This document shows, in pieces, positions 12,400-25,195 of a stretch of 64,000 nt of DNA (its first letter is position 1; the number at the start of each line of letters is the position of its first letter). Source of the stretch: Aedes albopictus (Eukaryota > Arthropoda > Insecta > Diptera > Culicidae); contig NC_085138.1 in NCBI RefSeq assembly GCF_035046485.1, forward strand, positions 362,269,238-362,333,237, in the 5' to 3' direction. The notes under the pieces were generated by a model. The model saw only the letters and a program-made list of their open reading frames with translations. It was not told the origin of the DNA and made no database searches. The position numbers and the translations under genes are program-made.

Positions 12400-14935
12400 A
12401 TTATTATTAAGTCTTATAAGATGCTATATTACATCACAATAGTGCATATTGTCAATCGCATCAGATATCGCTTCAAGTCATATAGTGTTATAATTGCTCC
12501 GCCAAAACATGCATATCGCCTCCACTTTTGTACGGATGAGGCAATGCGACCTCTGCTCGTATAAGAGTACGCTTAAAGACAGACTTGTTAGAATCCCAAA
12601 GAGGCCGCCACAATGGCCAACTGCGGCACCTACTCACGATTTTGAGCGCACAAATCTCATCGTTAGCAAAACCAACGCACCTGATCTTCTTATTCTAAGC
12701 TTTTTTACAAGTGAGCGAGAACAAAATGAAAAGTACACTGTTGTTTGAAGCATGCTTCTTGAGATTTGTGCGCTTAAAGTTCTGATGTAATGTTGAAGCA
12801 AGATTCCAAGACGTTTTTCCTTAACACAGTTTAAACATCATTACCGGTGTAAATTGACTGTCTGAATCGTTCTTCTTATCACATCTCCAACGTCATATGG
12901 CTTCTTGTTCATTAAGGTGGGACCAAATGATCGTTTTTCTGGATTCATTTTTCTGACTAGTTTATCGTGTCGAAAATCATTGTCAAAGACCACCAAATGA
13001 AACGACACTAGTGAAACAAGTTGTACCCTAGGGATTTGTGTTCGAAACAGCTAGATTTTGGACTTTGGATACTTTGGACTCATATTCAGTACAAAACAGT
13101 TCAGTAAATAAGACGAAATAATGCCTGGCAAAGATAGAGCATGGTTATCCGATGAAACTTTTTGGACTGATACGTGCATCTTAAACAACACTGTGGATCA
13201 TCAATCTACTTTTCACGTTTGTGCTCATGAGAATGCGAGGTGCTGCTTCGACGCATACCGTCTTCTAAAAAATCGCTACACCGGCGACACTTATGTTGCT
13301 TTGGGTAGCCCAAAAAAGTACGAGCAAAAATTACAATCTCATACATGTTTATGGAGCTTGAAACGTCATTGGCAGAGTCGCGGTCATAATGTGAAAGGTA
13401 ATTGGTTCAATGAGATTCACAGCGTAGAAGGCAATCAAAACAAGAGACAGATCGAATAAAAAGGAAAGTGGAATACCATTGTATATGGTACAACAGTATG
13501 AGGTTTACCTACAAGGGCCAAAGGGTGGCAATTATCGTATAATCTGATAATATGTGGACTGTATTCCACTTGTGGAGGACAATGTTCACACGCAGTGCAC
13601 TGTTGATTGGCTTGAGGCAACGAGGTGCAGTGGACAATTGGAGAGTGTCTCTTTTACGTACGCAGAGAATATCATAATAACTTCGACGACACTGCGTAGG
13701 ATGGCTAATTTGAGTTGAAAAATTATTAACGCGACCTTTCTTTTCTACACTGTCGACAGTTAAAAAAGCACTATAGTCTTCAAGTGATATTATTTATCAC
13801 CAAAATGATAAATAAGTCTAAAAAGTTCAAAAAAGGAAAACCCCCGCGAGTAATTGAATCACGGGATATACCAACAGCAATGAAAATTCCAATCTCATAA
13901 ACTCGATGCATAAATTATGCACCGTAGGACAGATGAATGCACCGATGATGGTACACCCATCGTTCCATCCCCAACCAACCAGTTTTCCTCGTAGCTCGGC
14001 GGCAGACCTGTTTATGTTCCAGCAGCCTTCCGCCAAGACTGGACCATCAGGTCAAAACAATCAATTTCAACTAAAGTCGGCGGGATGATTAGTGCGCGCG
14101 ATGATGGCATTAGCATTCGCATGACTTGCTCCTCGCGCATCACTTCTCGTTGTTCGCCCGGTCGCTCGCTTGTCAATTGTGAATCGCAGAAAAACGATTC
14201 GAATTAATTTGAATTTATTAGACACAAGGTACAAATCATGGACCAGCATTATTGCTATGAAATGCGCTCGGAGACGCTTTCGTTCCACCAGGTGCAGAGC
14301 AGTCAGTGTCTGGTGGCCTTTTTTGCCTATGTAGATCATTTTGCTATCCTCAAACCAAGGCAGAACCATAATTTGGTTCACATTTGTTCGGCTGGTTGAT
14401 GCATGGCATGCATGATTGCTCCACGACGACGACGACAGATTGCTCTTGTTGGTTAAGGGGCAAACTTATGTGACTAGCCGGGAGAGGTCAAGAAAAATTA
14501 CGGCAATCGAGATTTGCACTAAATTTATATCACTATTCTTCTTACTAGTTGCGCTGGGGTGGTGGTTGGTGGCGGAGAGTCCCTCCATTCACCATCAGGT
14601 TATGGAGATTCGTTTTCGTTTTCGTTCCATTGAGCAGCTCTGACTGATGCTGATCGTAGAAAACGTTCACTGGGCATAGACAGTCGATTTAGCTCAATGA
14701 AGCGAAGGTGAGTTGCCCTGTCATAAATGGGAATTATCGTTTGCTTGGCTGAGACAGGTTGATCAGGAACTGGAATCAGGCTATCGAGTGCACGGAGCAA
14801 TAACATCAAACGTAATTGAATGGAAGTCTGTTTGATTCATGATTTGTTGCTGAGCGTACTGGTGCACGTGAATGTTTTCTTTTTCTTGTTTGCGTTCTTC
14901 TTCTGTGTTCCTGTGGCCTGCTTCTCATACTTACC
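12400..14935. other. Unique-looking region, no gene supported
   Basis: An open frame of 112 codons at 13121-13459 (+) begins at a reasonable ATG but has no family resemblance I can name. 13.9-14.9 kb is richer in GC and has several short frames without domains. It may contain regulatory DNA of the host gene; there is no direct evidence. Confidence 0.3.
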
Positions 14936-14939
14936 TTAC

Positions 14940-16075
14940 CGGTCAGTCTAAGGCCTGAGTGTTCTTTGCTGTACGTAGGAGTCGTCTTAATTCGACTCGG
15001 TCCGACGCTATGCGTCTTCAGCTCTGCACTCTGCGAAGGGTCCGCAGACTCGTCCTCCACTTTCGACCCACCTAGCTCGCTGCGCACCACGTCCTCTTGT
15101 ACCGGTCGGATTGCTCTCGAGAACCATTTTAATCGGGTTGTTATCCGACATCCTGATGACGTGACCCGCCCACCGTAGCCTCCTAATTTGCGCGGTTGAT
15201 TCTCTCAACAGCTCGTGGTTCATTCGCCTTCTCCAAGTTCCGTCTTCCGTCTGCACTCCGCCATAGATGGTACGCAACACCTTCCTATCGAAAACTCCAA
15301 GGGTGCGTTGGTCCTCTGCACGTAGAGTCCATGTTCCGTGCTCATAGAGGACTACCGGTGTAATTAGCGTTTTGTAGTTTTAACTTCGCGCGACGGCAAA
15401 CTTTTTTCGATCGTAGAGTTCTGCGGGGTTCAAAGTAAGCTCGATTTCCTGCCACAATGCGTCGCTGAATGTTTCTGCTGGTGTCGTTGTCGGCGGTCAC
15501 CAGTGAGCCCAAGTACACGAATTCTTCAACAGCCTCGTTTTCATCACGTAGATAGAAATTCAGAATGGTTAATTCCTCCCTAGATACCTTTGCCATCATG
15601 TACTTTGTTTTCGACACGACACAGCGAAATCACGTAGCTGAACGGACTTCGTGAGAATCGTTCATCTCGTGTTTATCTCCACTCTCCTTATTACACCCTT
15701 TAAAGCAATGTTAAACAACAAGCACGAAAGACCACTACCTTGCCGTAACCTTATGCGAGATTCGAAGGGACTCGAGAGTGTCCCTGATACTCGAACTACG
15801 CACATAATTTGATCCATCGTCGCCTTGATCAATCGTATCAGTTTATTCGGGAATCCGTTTTCGTGCACAATCTGCAATAGCTGGTCTCGATCGATTGTAT
15901 CATACGCCGATCTACAATCGATGAACAAGTGATGTGTAGGCACGTTGCATTCGCGACATTTCTGCAACACCTGTCGGATGGCGAACACTTGGATCCGTTG
16001 TAGCACGCTCGCCCATGAATCCAGTCTGATATTGCCCCACGAACTCTCTTGCAATCGCACTATGCTACTCAATAT
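14940..16075 (-). pseudogene. Decayed non-LTR retrotransposon (RT fragment and C-terminal tail)
   Basis: On the minus strand, about 16070-15665 encodes part of a reverse transcriptase: the motif A-like segment FIDCRSAYDTIDRDQL, then a GLSCLLFNIAL segment corresponding to the usual QG-x-S-x-L-x-F-N-x-A-L. About 15617-15345 gives SKTKYM and FVYLGSLV, and about 15280-15010 gives LRTIYGG, RRRMNHEL and RWAGHVIRM. The block with the catalytic Y-x-D-D between 15665 and 15617 is deleted, and frames shift between pieces. The tail closely resembles the relic at 5.2-5.6 kb, so both probably belong to related RTE-like families. Confidence 0.8.
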
Positions 16076-16938
16076 ACTGTTAAATGCAGACTTTCACAGT
16101 TATTAACTGAGAACTTTCTTCGTCAATTGCGCTCTTTAAGCCTTGTTTTGCATTGGGGGCATTTTTAACCCAAACTTTATGTTACGTCAGCGAGCTGTTC
16201 CCAACGTGATACATTTTCCAGAAATAGTTCCGGGGCACCAAAAATATGAAATTTTGGATTTCTACTAATTTGGGATTATGAAATAATCTGGATACCCCTA
16301 AGGAATCCAATTCTCCTGGAACTCATCAAGCCATTTCTGCTGAGATTCTTCCAGGGTTGTCCCAGATATTCCCCCAGAACTTTTTTCAAGAATTCCTCCG
16401 TAGATTTTTACAGCAATATCATCTGGAATTCTCACAGGGATTACAGAGATATCAAAATGAATTCCGACAACGGTTTATTTAAGATGGCGATCGATTTTCG
16501 CCGCTAGGTGACATTATACATAAGTGTTCAACTATTCAACCCTTTGGTATTATTGCAGGTGACCATGTGCCAAACAACTGTGTCGCAGACCACAAAGTAA
16601 TCCGACGCCTGGTTATAAAGTTATACCCTAGGTAAAGTGAGGTGAAACTTTATTGTTGTTTTTCAGTATGCATATGTAAAGGAATAATATCAATACTCCG
16701 TGTCACTTTGCTTAGGGTATAACTTTTTTCACAGCCGTCGGATCACTTTGCAGTCTTCGACAAAGTTTTTTGGCATATAGTCATATACTTAATTATTTAA
16801 TGCTTACAGCGCCACCTAGAGGCAAAAAACGAAAACATAAGATTTCTGCATGCATTTGGCCAAGTTTTCTCATACAAGTTTCAAGCCTGTTGAGTGTAGC
16901 TTCTGGGAATCCAAAACAGCTAAAACCGCAGGTAAATA
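16076..16938. other. Spacer with degraded repeats
   Basis: 16320-16450 has the 'ggaattctcc' low-complexity composition seen in larger blocks elsewhere. Around 16790-16830 is text related to the 9.3-11.5 kb repeat ('gcgccacctagagg'). No gene was seen. Confidence 0.35.
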
Positions 16939-17356
16939 CAGGGGATGGCCAAAATGTTTGGGATAGGCAACTTTTTTTCTCCCACAAAAAAAAAAAAACA
17001 ACATGCTGTAACTTTTCATAGAGTGCATCAAAAAATCTCAAATTTTGACTGTTTGTCAACCTATTATATGTGCATCATTGGTACAAATTTGGGCTCGATT
17101 GATTAATATTTCGCAAAGTTAGAACCGTTCGGATAATACACTATTTTTTAGACAACTCATTTTTGAGCTGTCATATCTCGGAAACCAGTGAACTGAATTG
17201 AATGAAATTTTGAACATACACTAACAATATGTTAATGCTTCACAAACTATTAAAACATAGGTACTTTTTAAACGTTGAAAAAAGTTATCATGAATTGACA
17301 CTTTTTGTGAGAGAAAAAAAAAAGTTACCTATCCCAAACATTTTGGCCATCCCCTG
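16939..17356. mobile_element. TA-flanked MITE, 418 bp
   Basis: The left end CAGGGGATGGCCAAAATG and the complement of the right end match, and the match continues through 'TTTGGGATAGG.AACTTTTTT' to give TIRs of roughly 40 bp. TA flanks both sides (16937-16938, 17357-17358). No ORF encodes a transposase. The Tc1/mariner-type assignment is inferred from the TA target. Confidence 0.85.
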
Positions 17357-18665
17357 TACTTAGTATTTTTCGATTTTTTTGGTTTTTTTTTCTCATATAG
17401 GGTAATTGTTCCCTTCGTTGTGGTAGTACCTAATGTTGCGGTAATGGCAATTGAGCACTTTCTCGACTAAAATGTTACCAAAAGGTATTTTTAATAGATG
17501 TATTATGCCTAAATTATGAGATTGCACAATTTATTTGCTCAAGATTTGCCCAAAAACCTATTTAAAAAATATTTTCCTTAATATGTTTGCTGCTGTGATC
17601 CTATTGTTGCGGTATCCCATATGATTTCAATGGAATACCGCAACATTAGGAACAAATACCGCAACATGATGAACACAATGCTCTTTCCGATAAAAACGAA
17701 TAAAATGCTCATAACAACCTCAAACTGGCAATATTTTGTTATTTTCCCGTAGATGAAGGATAGATTTTATTATTTTCAAGTCAATCCATGTAAAAAGTTT
17801 GCTTGGAGCGATACAATTGTGGTTTAACCATGAACCCAGTGCTTAACTCCTCCATGATCGGATCAATTACCCTAAGTGTGGGCCAACCTAATGAACACGC
17901 AGCAGGGGATGTCCTCGGCTTAGAACACTTAACGGTAACGCAGCGGAAACGGACACTCGCTGCTCTTACATATGTTTGCGAGCTCAGAATCATTATTTAT
18001 GAATTAAACATAGATTTTTGAAAGTGCCCCGATTTTGTCAGCCCAAAATGCTACCAGGGTCTGACAAAAACGGGTTCTCTTTGCTGTTATTATTATCTTG
18101 ATTATTACTTTATTACAGAGATTTTCAGCCCTAGGCTGGTTAATCTCTTCTCACTGCAATGTAGTTGTCATTGGCAATGGCTTTTTAAAAAGCTAACCAA
18201 AAATCCGGAAGATAACCCATCCAATACATAACAAGAGCTCCTCAATTTAATCTTATAATTATTATTATTTTGTACGTTAGTATCTTACGAATCTAAACGC
18301 ATCTGATTAAAAAATAGTTTTCTGCCCAGACATGTCTGTTAACAAACAGACGAACCCAGTATTCGTTCATGAATCTCTGCATAAGAAATCCAAAATACAG
18401 AGATATACCGAAGCAGCCATTCTGACCCGAATGAGCAGCGATAACTTTCAAAGTAAGCCAAACGAACATGTGTATAATTTGTAGGAATGTTTCGGTTGAG
18501 TTGATCGAAATTAAATAAATTATAATTGGATTTTTTTTAATAATTGCAAATAAACGGCATATTAAATTGAAGTTTTAGAAAAAGACAATATTTTATTAAT
18601 TATACTTTTAAAAGCTCATGCCTAAGAAGCCACTTTTGTTGCTCTTCTGTTCTAAAAAACTTACA
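17357..18665. other. Intergenic or intronic spacer with short repeats
   Basis: 17400-17690 carries 'acctaatgttgcggta' and inverted 'taccgcaacattagg', a probable small foldback. 18105-18160 contains 'ttattacagagattttcagccc', which I recall as a dispersed Aedes repeat tail (from memory, unverified). No coding region was supported; short frames at 17781-18021 on both strands are shadows of each other. Confidence 0.35.
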
Positions 18666-18669
18666 TTGC

Positions 18670-19015
18670 ATTGCTGCTGATTGCAATTTCTTCGAGAGTT
18701 CTTTCACGAAATCTTTCATGGTTATATTTTTTGAATATTACCCTAGAATTCCTCCACAATCCTGCACAATCCTGCTTAGAATTCCTCGAAGAACTTCTTA
18801 GGAAATTCCTGTTATCATTTGTCCAAAAATTCGTCCTAGAGTTCTTCCAAAGGATTCTCCATGTGTTTTTCAGAAGTTTCTTCCAAGAATCCCAACAGTT
18901 GCTAAGAGAATGCCTCTTAGAATTTCGACGAGGATTGCGCCAGGAGTTCTTTTGAAGGTTTCTCCAGGAATTTATCCGAAGATTCCTCCAGATTTTTCAA
19001 GTGTATTTTTATTCA
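18670..19015. repeat. Low-complexity 'AGGAATTCCTCC' block 1
   Basis: Runs of variants of ttcctccaggaatt/gagttcttcc with no fixed unit length. The open frame through it (18671-18955) is a by-product of the repeat, giving a monotonous F/L/E/R-rich peptide. The same composition occurs at 29.3-31.3 kb and 62.3-63.6 kb. Confidence 0.65.
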
Positions 19016-19260
19016 TCAAGAAATTCTTCAGATGATTCACTCAAAATTTCCTTAGTAAGGATTGCAGAACGGTGCGACTGGTTGCGTCCCCTTTTTGTAT
19101 TTCTTCACAAAAGGCTTAATATTGCCTAAACTATGTCACCGATGATGTTGCATTATAGCTAATATAGCCTTGGATGTGCTGAAAAGCTTTGTCGAAGACT
19201 GCAAAGCGATCCGATACTTTTCACTAAAGTTATAGTGTTCAGATCGAACTTTTCACATGT

Positions 19261-19745
19261 AGGCTCAGTGTACCAGTTATGGCTATAGAACCTCAAAATT
19301 GCCATGGTTGATTTTCATCCTTTAATGATGCAAATCAACAAGAAAAAAATCGTGAACTTACAGATCACGATCATAAAAGATGGTTGTAATCATTCAAAGT
19401 TCACAATTTGCTCAAATTGTGATAGAAACAAAATCATTATCCTTAACTTTTAGGCTTCTTCGCAACCTATTTCGCCATAGTGTACCAGTTATCGCTAATC
19501 CCATGTGTAATGCATGTAAATAGTGCGAAGTGGAACACAAATTAACAAATATATCCATAACTGGTACAGCGTTCCCATCATTGGAACACGCCGTAATAAA
19601 TACTTAGAGTAGTTTTGGCTTCGTTTCTATATTTTTCCTGTAAAGTATGACAACTAATCAATCATTTGACATATCGATGGCATTCGCCGGTCTTCTTCTT
19701 ATTTTTGTAGAAATAGTTTTCCTTATTACAAAATGTATAACTTTT
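19261..19745 (-). repeat. Dispersed repeat, copy B (TGTACCAGTTATGG family)
   Basis: The reverse complement of this segment matches 1-653 apart from substitutions and lacks the pogo-like MITE present there. The left boundary begins GGCTCAGTGTACCAG and is preceded by TA. No coding content was seen. Confidence 0.75.
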
Positions 19746-19764
19746 TTCGCGAGCGCCGGATCAC

Positions 19765-19960
19765 TTTACTCACTCACTCACTCGTGTATCCTGAGCACCT
19801 CAGGGGGTGCATAGCGCCAACGTAAAAAATCTCCATCCTGGGCGGCTGCTCGTTTTAGCCTTGACTTGGGCCCAGGTCAGATTCCTATCGACTTCTTTGA
19901 TTTCCTTGTTGAGGCTTCGTCGCCACTGCTGACTGTGAACATTTTGTACCCTGCTTCAAT
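19765..19960 (-). pseudogene. 3'-end scrap of a non-LTR retrotransposon
   Basis: 'gagcacctcagggggtgcatagcgcc' to 'gacttctttgatttccttgttgag' resembles 22250-22360 and 47700-47765. These are the last codons and 3' end of the retrotransposon family better preserved at 22.25-23.33 kb. It is too short to code for anything. Confidence 0.6.
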
Positions 19961-20108
19961 GTCATTAGTTACATAGTTTTGCACATTTCTTTTTCAATTT
20001 ATGAGAAAAATGCAAAAAAGTGCGTATCCCATGAAAATTTCAAACGTAATGAAGAATAAGCACCGCAACCAATCGCTGACAAATTTTGCACAATTTGGAC
20101 GCTAAAAG

Positions 20109-20368
20109 CACAGAGAAACATACGTCACACGACACATTCTACTCGCTTGGCAACGATTACCTTTTGAACGGTTGATTCGAATATTCGCTAGTTGGTCAAT
20201 TGACCAGTTGCGGCGCTGGCATAGTTTTTCTCCTGTTTGTCATTTGCTCACTACCGCCATCTAGTTTTGGCTTCTCTAATCACGGCATGATCAGCATTGG
20301 GCGATTAAGATTTCGTGACGACTATTTTTAATATAATTTGTTCTAAGTGTTACGTCTGTTTCTCTGTG
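20109..20368. mobile_element. hAT-like MITE with CTAAAAG direct repeats
   Basis: TIRs begin CACAGAGAAACA at the left and, complemented, at the right, continuing through '..ACGT.ACAC'. The 7-bp direct repeat CTAAAAG flanks both ends (20102-20108 and 20369-20375). hAT elements usually make 8-bp duplications, so one base may be mutated or the end mis-set by one. Non-coding. It contains GACACATTCTAC at 20131-20142, the 12-mer proposed as a terminus of the 8.4-12.4 kb element. Confidence 0.8.
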
Positions 20369-20554
20369 CTAAAAGGAATCGAAATACTTTGGTAAATATC
20401 GACCTTGTTGACCCAGACTACACTGTACAATTATATTCAACTAAACATGGTAATACATATAGATTTAAGTATCACTTACCAGGTATACATTGCCCAAGAA
20501 AAGTGGGAAAGCCGTCTAAATCGACGCAAATTAATGCATTGAGCGGCCCACTTT

Positions 20555-20795
20555 GCGGGCTTCGTGGCCGTGCGGTTTGGGGCGTCAGTCGTTTGGCCGT
20601 TTCGTAAGCCTCTGAGTGTGGGTTCGATTCCCGCTCCCGCTCCAGTCGGTGAAAACTTTTCGTCAACCGGAAAATTCTTCATTGGATCACTGGGTGTTTC
20701 GTGTGTTGTCCGTTGTCTCATGTTAGTGAGTCTGCGCAAACCTCTGGTTGAAGACGGTGTAGTGTCTTTCTTCTGCGAGTGACGATTTGTGACAG
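20555..20795 (+). mobile_element. tRNA-derived SINE
   Basis: The head has a Pol III A-box-like TGGCCGTGCGG (about 20566-20576) and a consensus B-box GGTTCGATTCC (20621-20631), followed by an unrelated body (cagtcggtgaaaac ... gaagacggtgtagtg). The layout is that of a tRNA-related SINE. I could not fix the 3' end or a target duplication. The host family of such SINEs is mobilised by LINEs. Confidence 0.65.
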
Positions 20796-21999
20796 ATACT
20801 TTCATCTCTATGAGCCTTTGCACGTCAAATTTGAGTCAAATTTGACTTTTACTGTGCGCGCCATTTTCAAATGTTCTGTAGGAGTAAGCAGGACAGGGAA
20901 AATTCGTGCAGAGGCTCATATCGATCGAGGTGTTATGACTTTCGCCATTTTAAGGCCGGTTGCATAATTGTACGCTCTTTGTCTAGCGCTCAACCATTAT
21001 GCGTTTCACCTTCGTCTGTCATAGGATGCCGACCAGATCGTCTTTAAACTTAACACATGCATTTTGATACACACATCTTGCCTAGTAGGTACTACCCTTA
21101 GGACCATAATGTACGTCATTTATGAACTCTAACCATTGCATACCATACCGTAACACACGTACTCATAGGAACCAACTGGACCTGGCATGTCGACGACACG
21201 ATTTTAATTACAATCATCACTAGAGTAGTACTAACTTACAGCAGTGTGTTAAGACAAGGAGAAGTACTTCGACACGTGCGACGCGCACCATGGCTCTTGT
21301 GCAATCCCGTGTCAGTTAGTAATTATAATATCATACCTATTAAAGTTTTTGTTTCCTTCGGACAACTACTGTACACAGTAACAAGTGCATTAAAAGCATC
21401 CACTTTTAGGTTGGCTCTGGTCGATGAGACAGTAACTAGTATGGCTCTAAATTGTATCGTTGCTTTGCGTATGCGTCATAAAGTGGCGCACTGGATGGAG
21501 GAAAATCCTATGGCGTCAAAACGGAGTTATACCTACCTTGCAAGTGCGGTACATATCAAGCAAGTTGGGGACTTTTTGCTGCCTCTTTATTGTCATCTGG
21601 AGCGTCTTATTGAGATGTCGGTCTTTCTAATAATAACATGTAGCAAAAGTTTCCATTCCATGATGTGAGTGTTAAAATCCCGCATGGCGGCTTTTTCTGG
21701 GGTAGAAAATTGCTGTTAAACAACGCAACTGGTATTATGGAAATTTTAATGCTACTAAACATGTTTGCTTTCGAACACTTTATATGCACTATGAATAATA
21801 ACGGTATGATTGACTAAACTAGTCACTTACAACAGGTCTTTATACAATCTCAACCAAGTGTTATCCAATACAATGTAAAATTGAAATTATTGAAAGGATT
21901 ATTACCTGCTATGATGAATAGAACGTTAATACAATGCATTAAGATTTGAGAGAAAGTCACATAGTTTCTTGCCTTACTTGCATCTATGTATTGCTGCAA
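20796..21999. other. Spacer, no gene supported
   Basis: The longest frame is 140 codons (21246-21668, +), with no recognisable motif, signal peptide or domain. No strong repeats were seen within the window. Confidence 0.3.
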
Positions 22000-22195
22000 A
22001 TCTATAGCCGTTGAGTGTTCTCCACTGATACACACCAGGTTTCACTGGCGTACAGCAGCATAGATTTCACGTTTGAGTTCAAAATTCGAATTATGGTGCG
22101 TCGACATATTTCTTAATCTCGAAAAAGCACGTCTGTTCTCCTGTATTCGGTTTAGGATCACGTTGCATAGGACTTTAAGAACAATGCACAGTGAC
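22000..22195 (-). pseudogene. Non-LTR retrotransposon fragment
   Basis: 'agccgttgagtgttctccactgatacacacc..ttcactggcgtaca' is a near duplicate of 22598-22690, the segment that on the minus strand encodes the L-L-Y-A-x-E-T-W-C-V-S-A-E-N part of an RT tail. It is a second, shorter scrap of the same family and orientation. Confidence 0.65.
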
Positions 22196-22249
22196 ATGAA
22201 GTCTCGCCAATGATCACATACAATCAGGTCATTCTTTTTGTTTTTTTTT

Positions 22250-23330
22250 TAGTCCTGAGAACCCATGGTGGTGCAGAGGGCCAAGATTGGGAGGGCGATT
22301 GCCAAACGTCAGGTAAAATTTCTGTCGACTTGCTTGATTTCGTTGTTGAGTCTGCGCTACCATGACCCTCTGAGTCTGTCACTGCTGCGATGTCCTGCTG
22401 GGTTCCCATCTAATGATTGTTTGCAGATTTCGTTCGCCCCTGCGCAGAGTGTGGCTGACCCACTTTCACTTTCGCTCCCGAATTTCTGTCGCTATCGGCT
22501 TTCCTTGACATCGACGATGAAGCTCCACGTTGGAGATCCACTTGTGAGGCCACCCTGCACGAATTATATACCACAGGCATCTATTGGGAAGACCTGTAGC
22601 CGTTGAATGTTCTCCGCTGATACACACCAAGTTTCATTGGCGTACAACAGCACAGATTACATGCTCGACGAGTTGAAAATTCGGATTTTGGTGCGTCGAC
22701 TAATCTGATGGTTTTTCCATACATTTCTTAAACCCGCAAAGGCAGCTCTCGCCTTCTTGATCCGTGCACCTATACCGATCTTCGTGCCACCATTTGGCTA
22801 CCAAGATATTTGAAGTTTTCAGCTACCGTGAAGCTGGATGGGTTGACCGTGTTTACATCCAACGATTTGGTCTTGTTGACGTTGATGGTGAGACCTGCCG
22901 CCGAGGAGCGATCGGCAAGATCATCGAGCTTACTCTGCATATCAGAGTGCCGTTGAGTTGAGGTGCTCCATGGAGATGGGGTGCAACAGCAACCCACGAT
23001 TTGGTTCACGATCAATCGCACCTATCAGGATCTTGTCGATTACGACGAGTAACAGTAGCGGTGATAGTATACATCCTTGCCTCACTCCACCAACGACCCG
23101 GATGAGATCGGACAAGACACCGTTGTACAGTACTTTGCACGAAAATGCCTTGTACTGTGCTTCAATGAGGCCGATGGTTTTCTCAGAGACACCCTTGCGC
23201 ATGAGACTTCCCCATATATTTTCGAGATACGGTGTTGACTCGAGCAATACGTCGAATCCTTGACGGATCATGCCGAGGTATTGGAGGCGTGGTCGACATT
23301 CAGAAAAAGTTTCCAAAATGTTCGAAGCAG
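22250..23330 (-). pseudogene. Decayed non-LTR retrotransposon, RT core to C-terminus
   Basis: On the minus strand, about 23315-22945 encodes RT palm material: IGLIEAQYKAFSCKVLYNG, then GVRQGCILSPLLLL (motif B). About 23020-22770 gives an AAGLTINVNKTKSL segment and FKYLGSQM. About 22755-22600 gives IKKARAAFAGLRNVW and ETWCVSAENIQRLQVF. About 22560-22260 gives WISNVELHRRC and IATEIRERK, with stops. The A-D-D catalytic box is disrupted near 23000. Frame changes and stops show it is dead. It is an arthropod non-LTR family; the clade is not certain. Two further tails of the family lie at 19.8 and 47.7 kb. Confidence 0.8.
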
Positions 23331-25059
23331 TATTTCAACTGGTCAGTCGGGTCAGTTAACAACTGTCCAGACATTCAGAATTTCACTGGCATCGTAGTTC
23401 GTCTTAAGGCGTAAAGTAGACTAATGTTCTCTTGAATCGAACTGCACAGACGGGATGCTTGTTTGGCTCCTCATGTTTTCGCTCTCTTAAATGTGACGAA
23501 GACATTCCTTCGCTCTTCTGTCTTCTTCCTTGTAACATACGTTTTTTATGATTGCGGAGCTCATCCACATTCAACGGTGGTGCTGTAGACATATTTGATG
23601 GCGCTTCATGGATCTTTTACGCTGCTTCTTCCGGTATATCCATGGCACGGTTCTTCAGCTCCTCGATGATATCCAAGAAGGTGTACATAAATCGGTTCCC
23701 GATCTTCTTCCCAAATTAGTCTTGCCAAGTATTTCAAGATCATGTCTAGGCTTAATTACCTTGTGTGCCTCAAGTGATAAGGCGCCCTGCATTTCAACAT
23801 CAATCCATTCTGTGTCAGTACAAAACAATATTGTTTCGAACCATTCCGTCTGTCAACCCAAACAGTGGTCAAAACCATTTAGTCCAGATATTTGTAGTTC
23901 CAAGTACAATTCGTGTGGCTTATGGCTTCAGCACACCGCTTAATTACGCCCAATTACACCACTGACTACACTGACTGACTGACTGGCTGCGGTTGTCGGA
24001 ATCAAATCACGATGAAAAATGTCTAGGCCACAATCAATTTGGTCGTCTTGTTACATCTATGGGACTTAGATCTGAGCTCGTTTTTTGAAGTACAATGTGC
24101 AACGCAGAATTCAGTTTCGTCGTCGGCCGGACAGACAGACCGACAGTACAAAGCAGTCGTCGTCCGTTGAAGCTTAGGTACGTTGCATTGCCGGGCTTAA
24201 TCGTTGTCGTTTAATAATTAGGCTGCAACTATGTTGAGCGGTGCACATTAGGGGGCTGAGCTACACTGCTGCCAGACAGTATGGTATGGTTGCTGACGGC
24301 TGCTGGTGCGTGAGTTTATGTTTCAAATGAAATAGAGAGTTGCCAATATGTAACCGAGCGAACAACGCCGCTGCAATATGGCGCAGGTTGGGAAACTCTC
24401 TAGAGAACTAGTTTTCGGATGTTGTGCTTCGGAGTATGATGGATCTTAGCAGTATGAAGTTGACGTGTAAATGTCGGTGTAGAGTGCAACTGGCTGACTG
24501 GGGGGAAGTCGATACTTAGCGATGTTCCATCGATGGAACAACTGGATTATGACTAATCTGTCATTTACGAACAGCTGAGCAATTGGGACCAGAGGCAGTT
24601 CCAGAGCTTGGAGTTCAGTTTATATATGAAAGAAGTATTATGAATCAGAGTCAACATTTTTCATTCAATTTTTGTGAATTTATTGTTTGGCAAAGGGACC
24701 AAACGTTGACATGTAGAACGGTCTCACCAACTCTTGGGCGTTGCAATCTACTTATTTAACTTTGTTAACTAATATGGTCACACCGGAACATCTGGCACAA
24801 GTTCCACCTGAACTTCCTAAGGGACACTTCTGGTTTTCAATCAAGCATGCCGTAACATTATTAGATCAAATGAGCTCCCAGAGGTCATTAGAACCACTAT
24901 AAAATCAAAATAAAACATTTTTGGGTTTACCACGGCTTTGAAACCTCTTCAAGATCAAGTTGTCTTCTAAATGTTACTTGGGGTGCGACGTAGAAATCGT
25001 CAGGATTTTCAAAGAATATGTCAGAGATGTTGTATGTTTCAGGTTTCCCGCTATCACAT
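23331..25059. other. Unique-looking segment with scattered repeats
   Basis: A 62-codon frame at 23404-23592 (-) and frames at 23608-23965 (+) have no recognisable domain. 24000-24600 is unique-looking with moderate GC and could be regulatory. 24860-24980 belongs to the 'gttttatgatgg../..gttacttggg' repeat family and ends at about 24978. No gene was supported. Confidence 0.3.
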
Positions 25060-25195
25060 CCCAAGTAACTATTCGGTGAATAAATAGTCGTGTAGAGGTT
25101 TTGACCACCATAATAAAACCTTATGTCTTTAAGTTTGGTTTTATGATGGCTGTAAGGATCTCTTCTAGTCTAGTTGACTAAAAATGTTACTTGGG
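25060..25195. mobile_element. Short CCCAAGTAAC-ended MITE
   Basis: Starts CCCAAGTAACTATTCGG and ends ..AAAAATGTTACTTGGG, giving 10-bp TIRs around 136 bp. The interior has the 'ggttttatgatggctgtaagg' phrase shared with fragments at about 660-800, 26050-26330 and 46020-46290. Non-coding. Confidence 0.65.

Noticed and set aside
13121..13459. 112-codon + strand ORF as a gene
   Set aside because: No recognisable domain, no splice or promoter context, and similar-sized frames occur elsewhere in this window by chance.
21246..21668. 140-codon + strand ORF
   Set aside because: No domain, signal peptide or codon-bias support.
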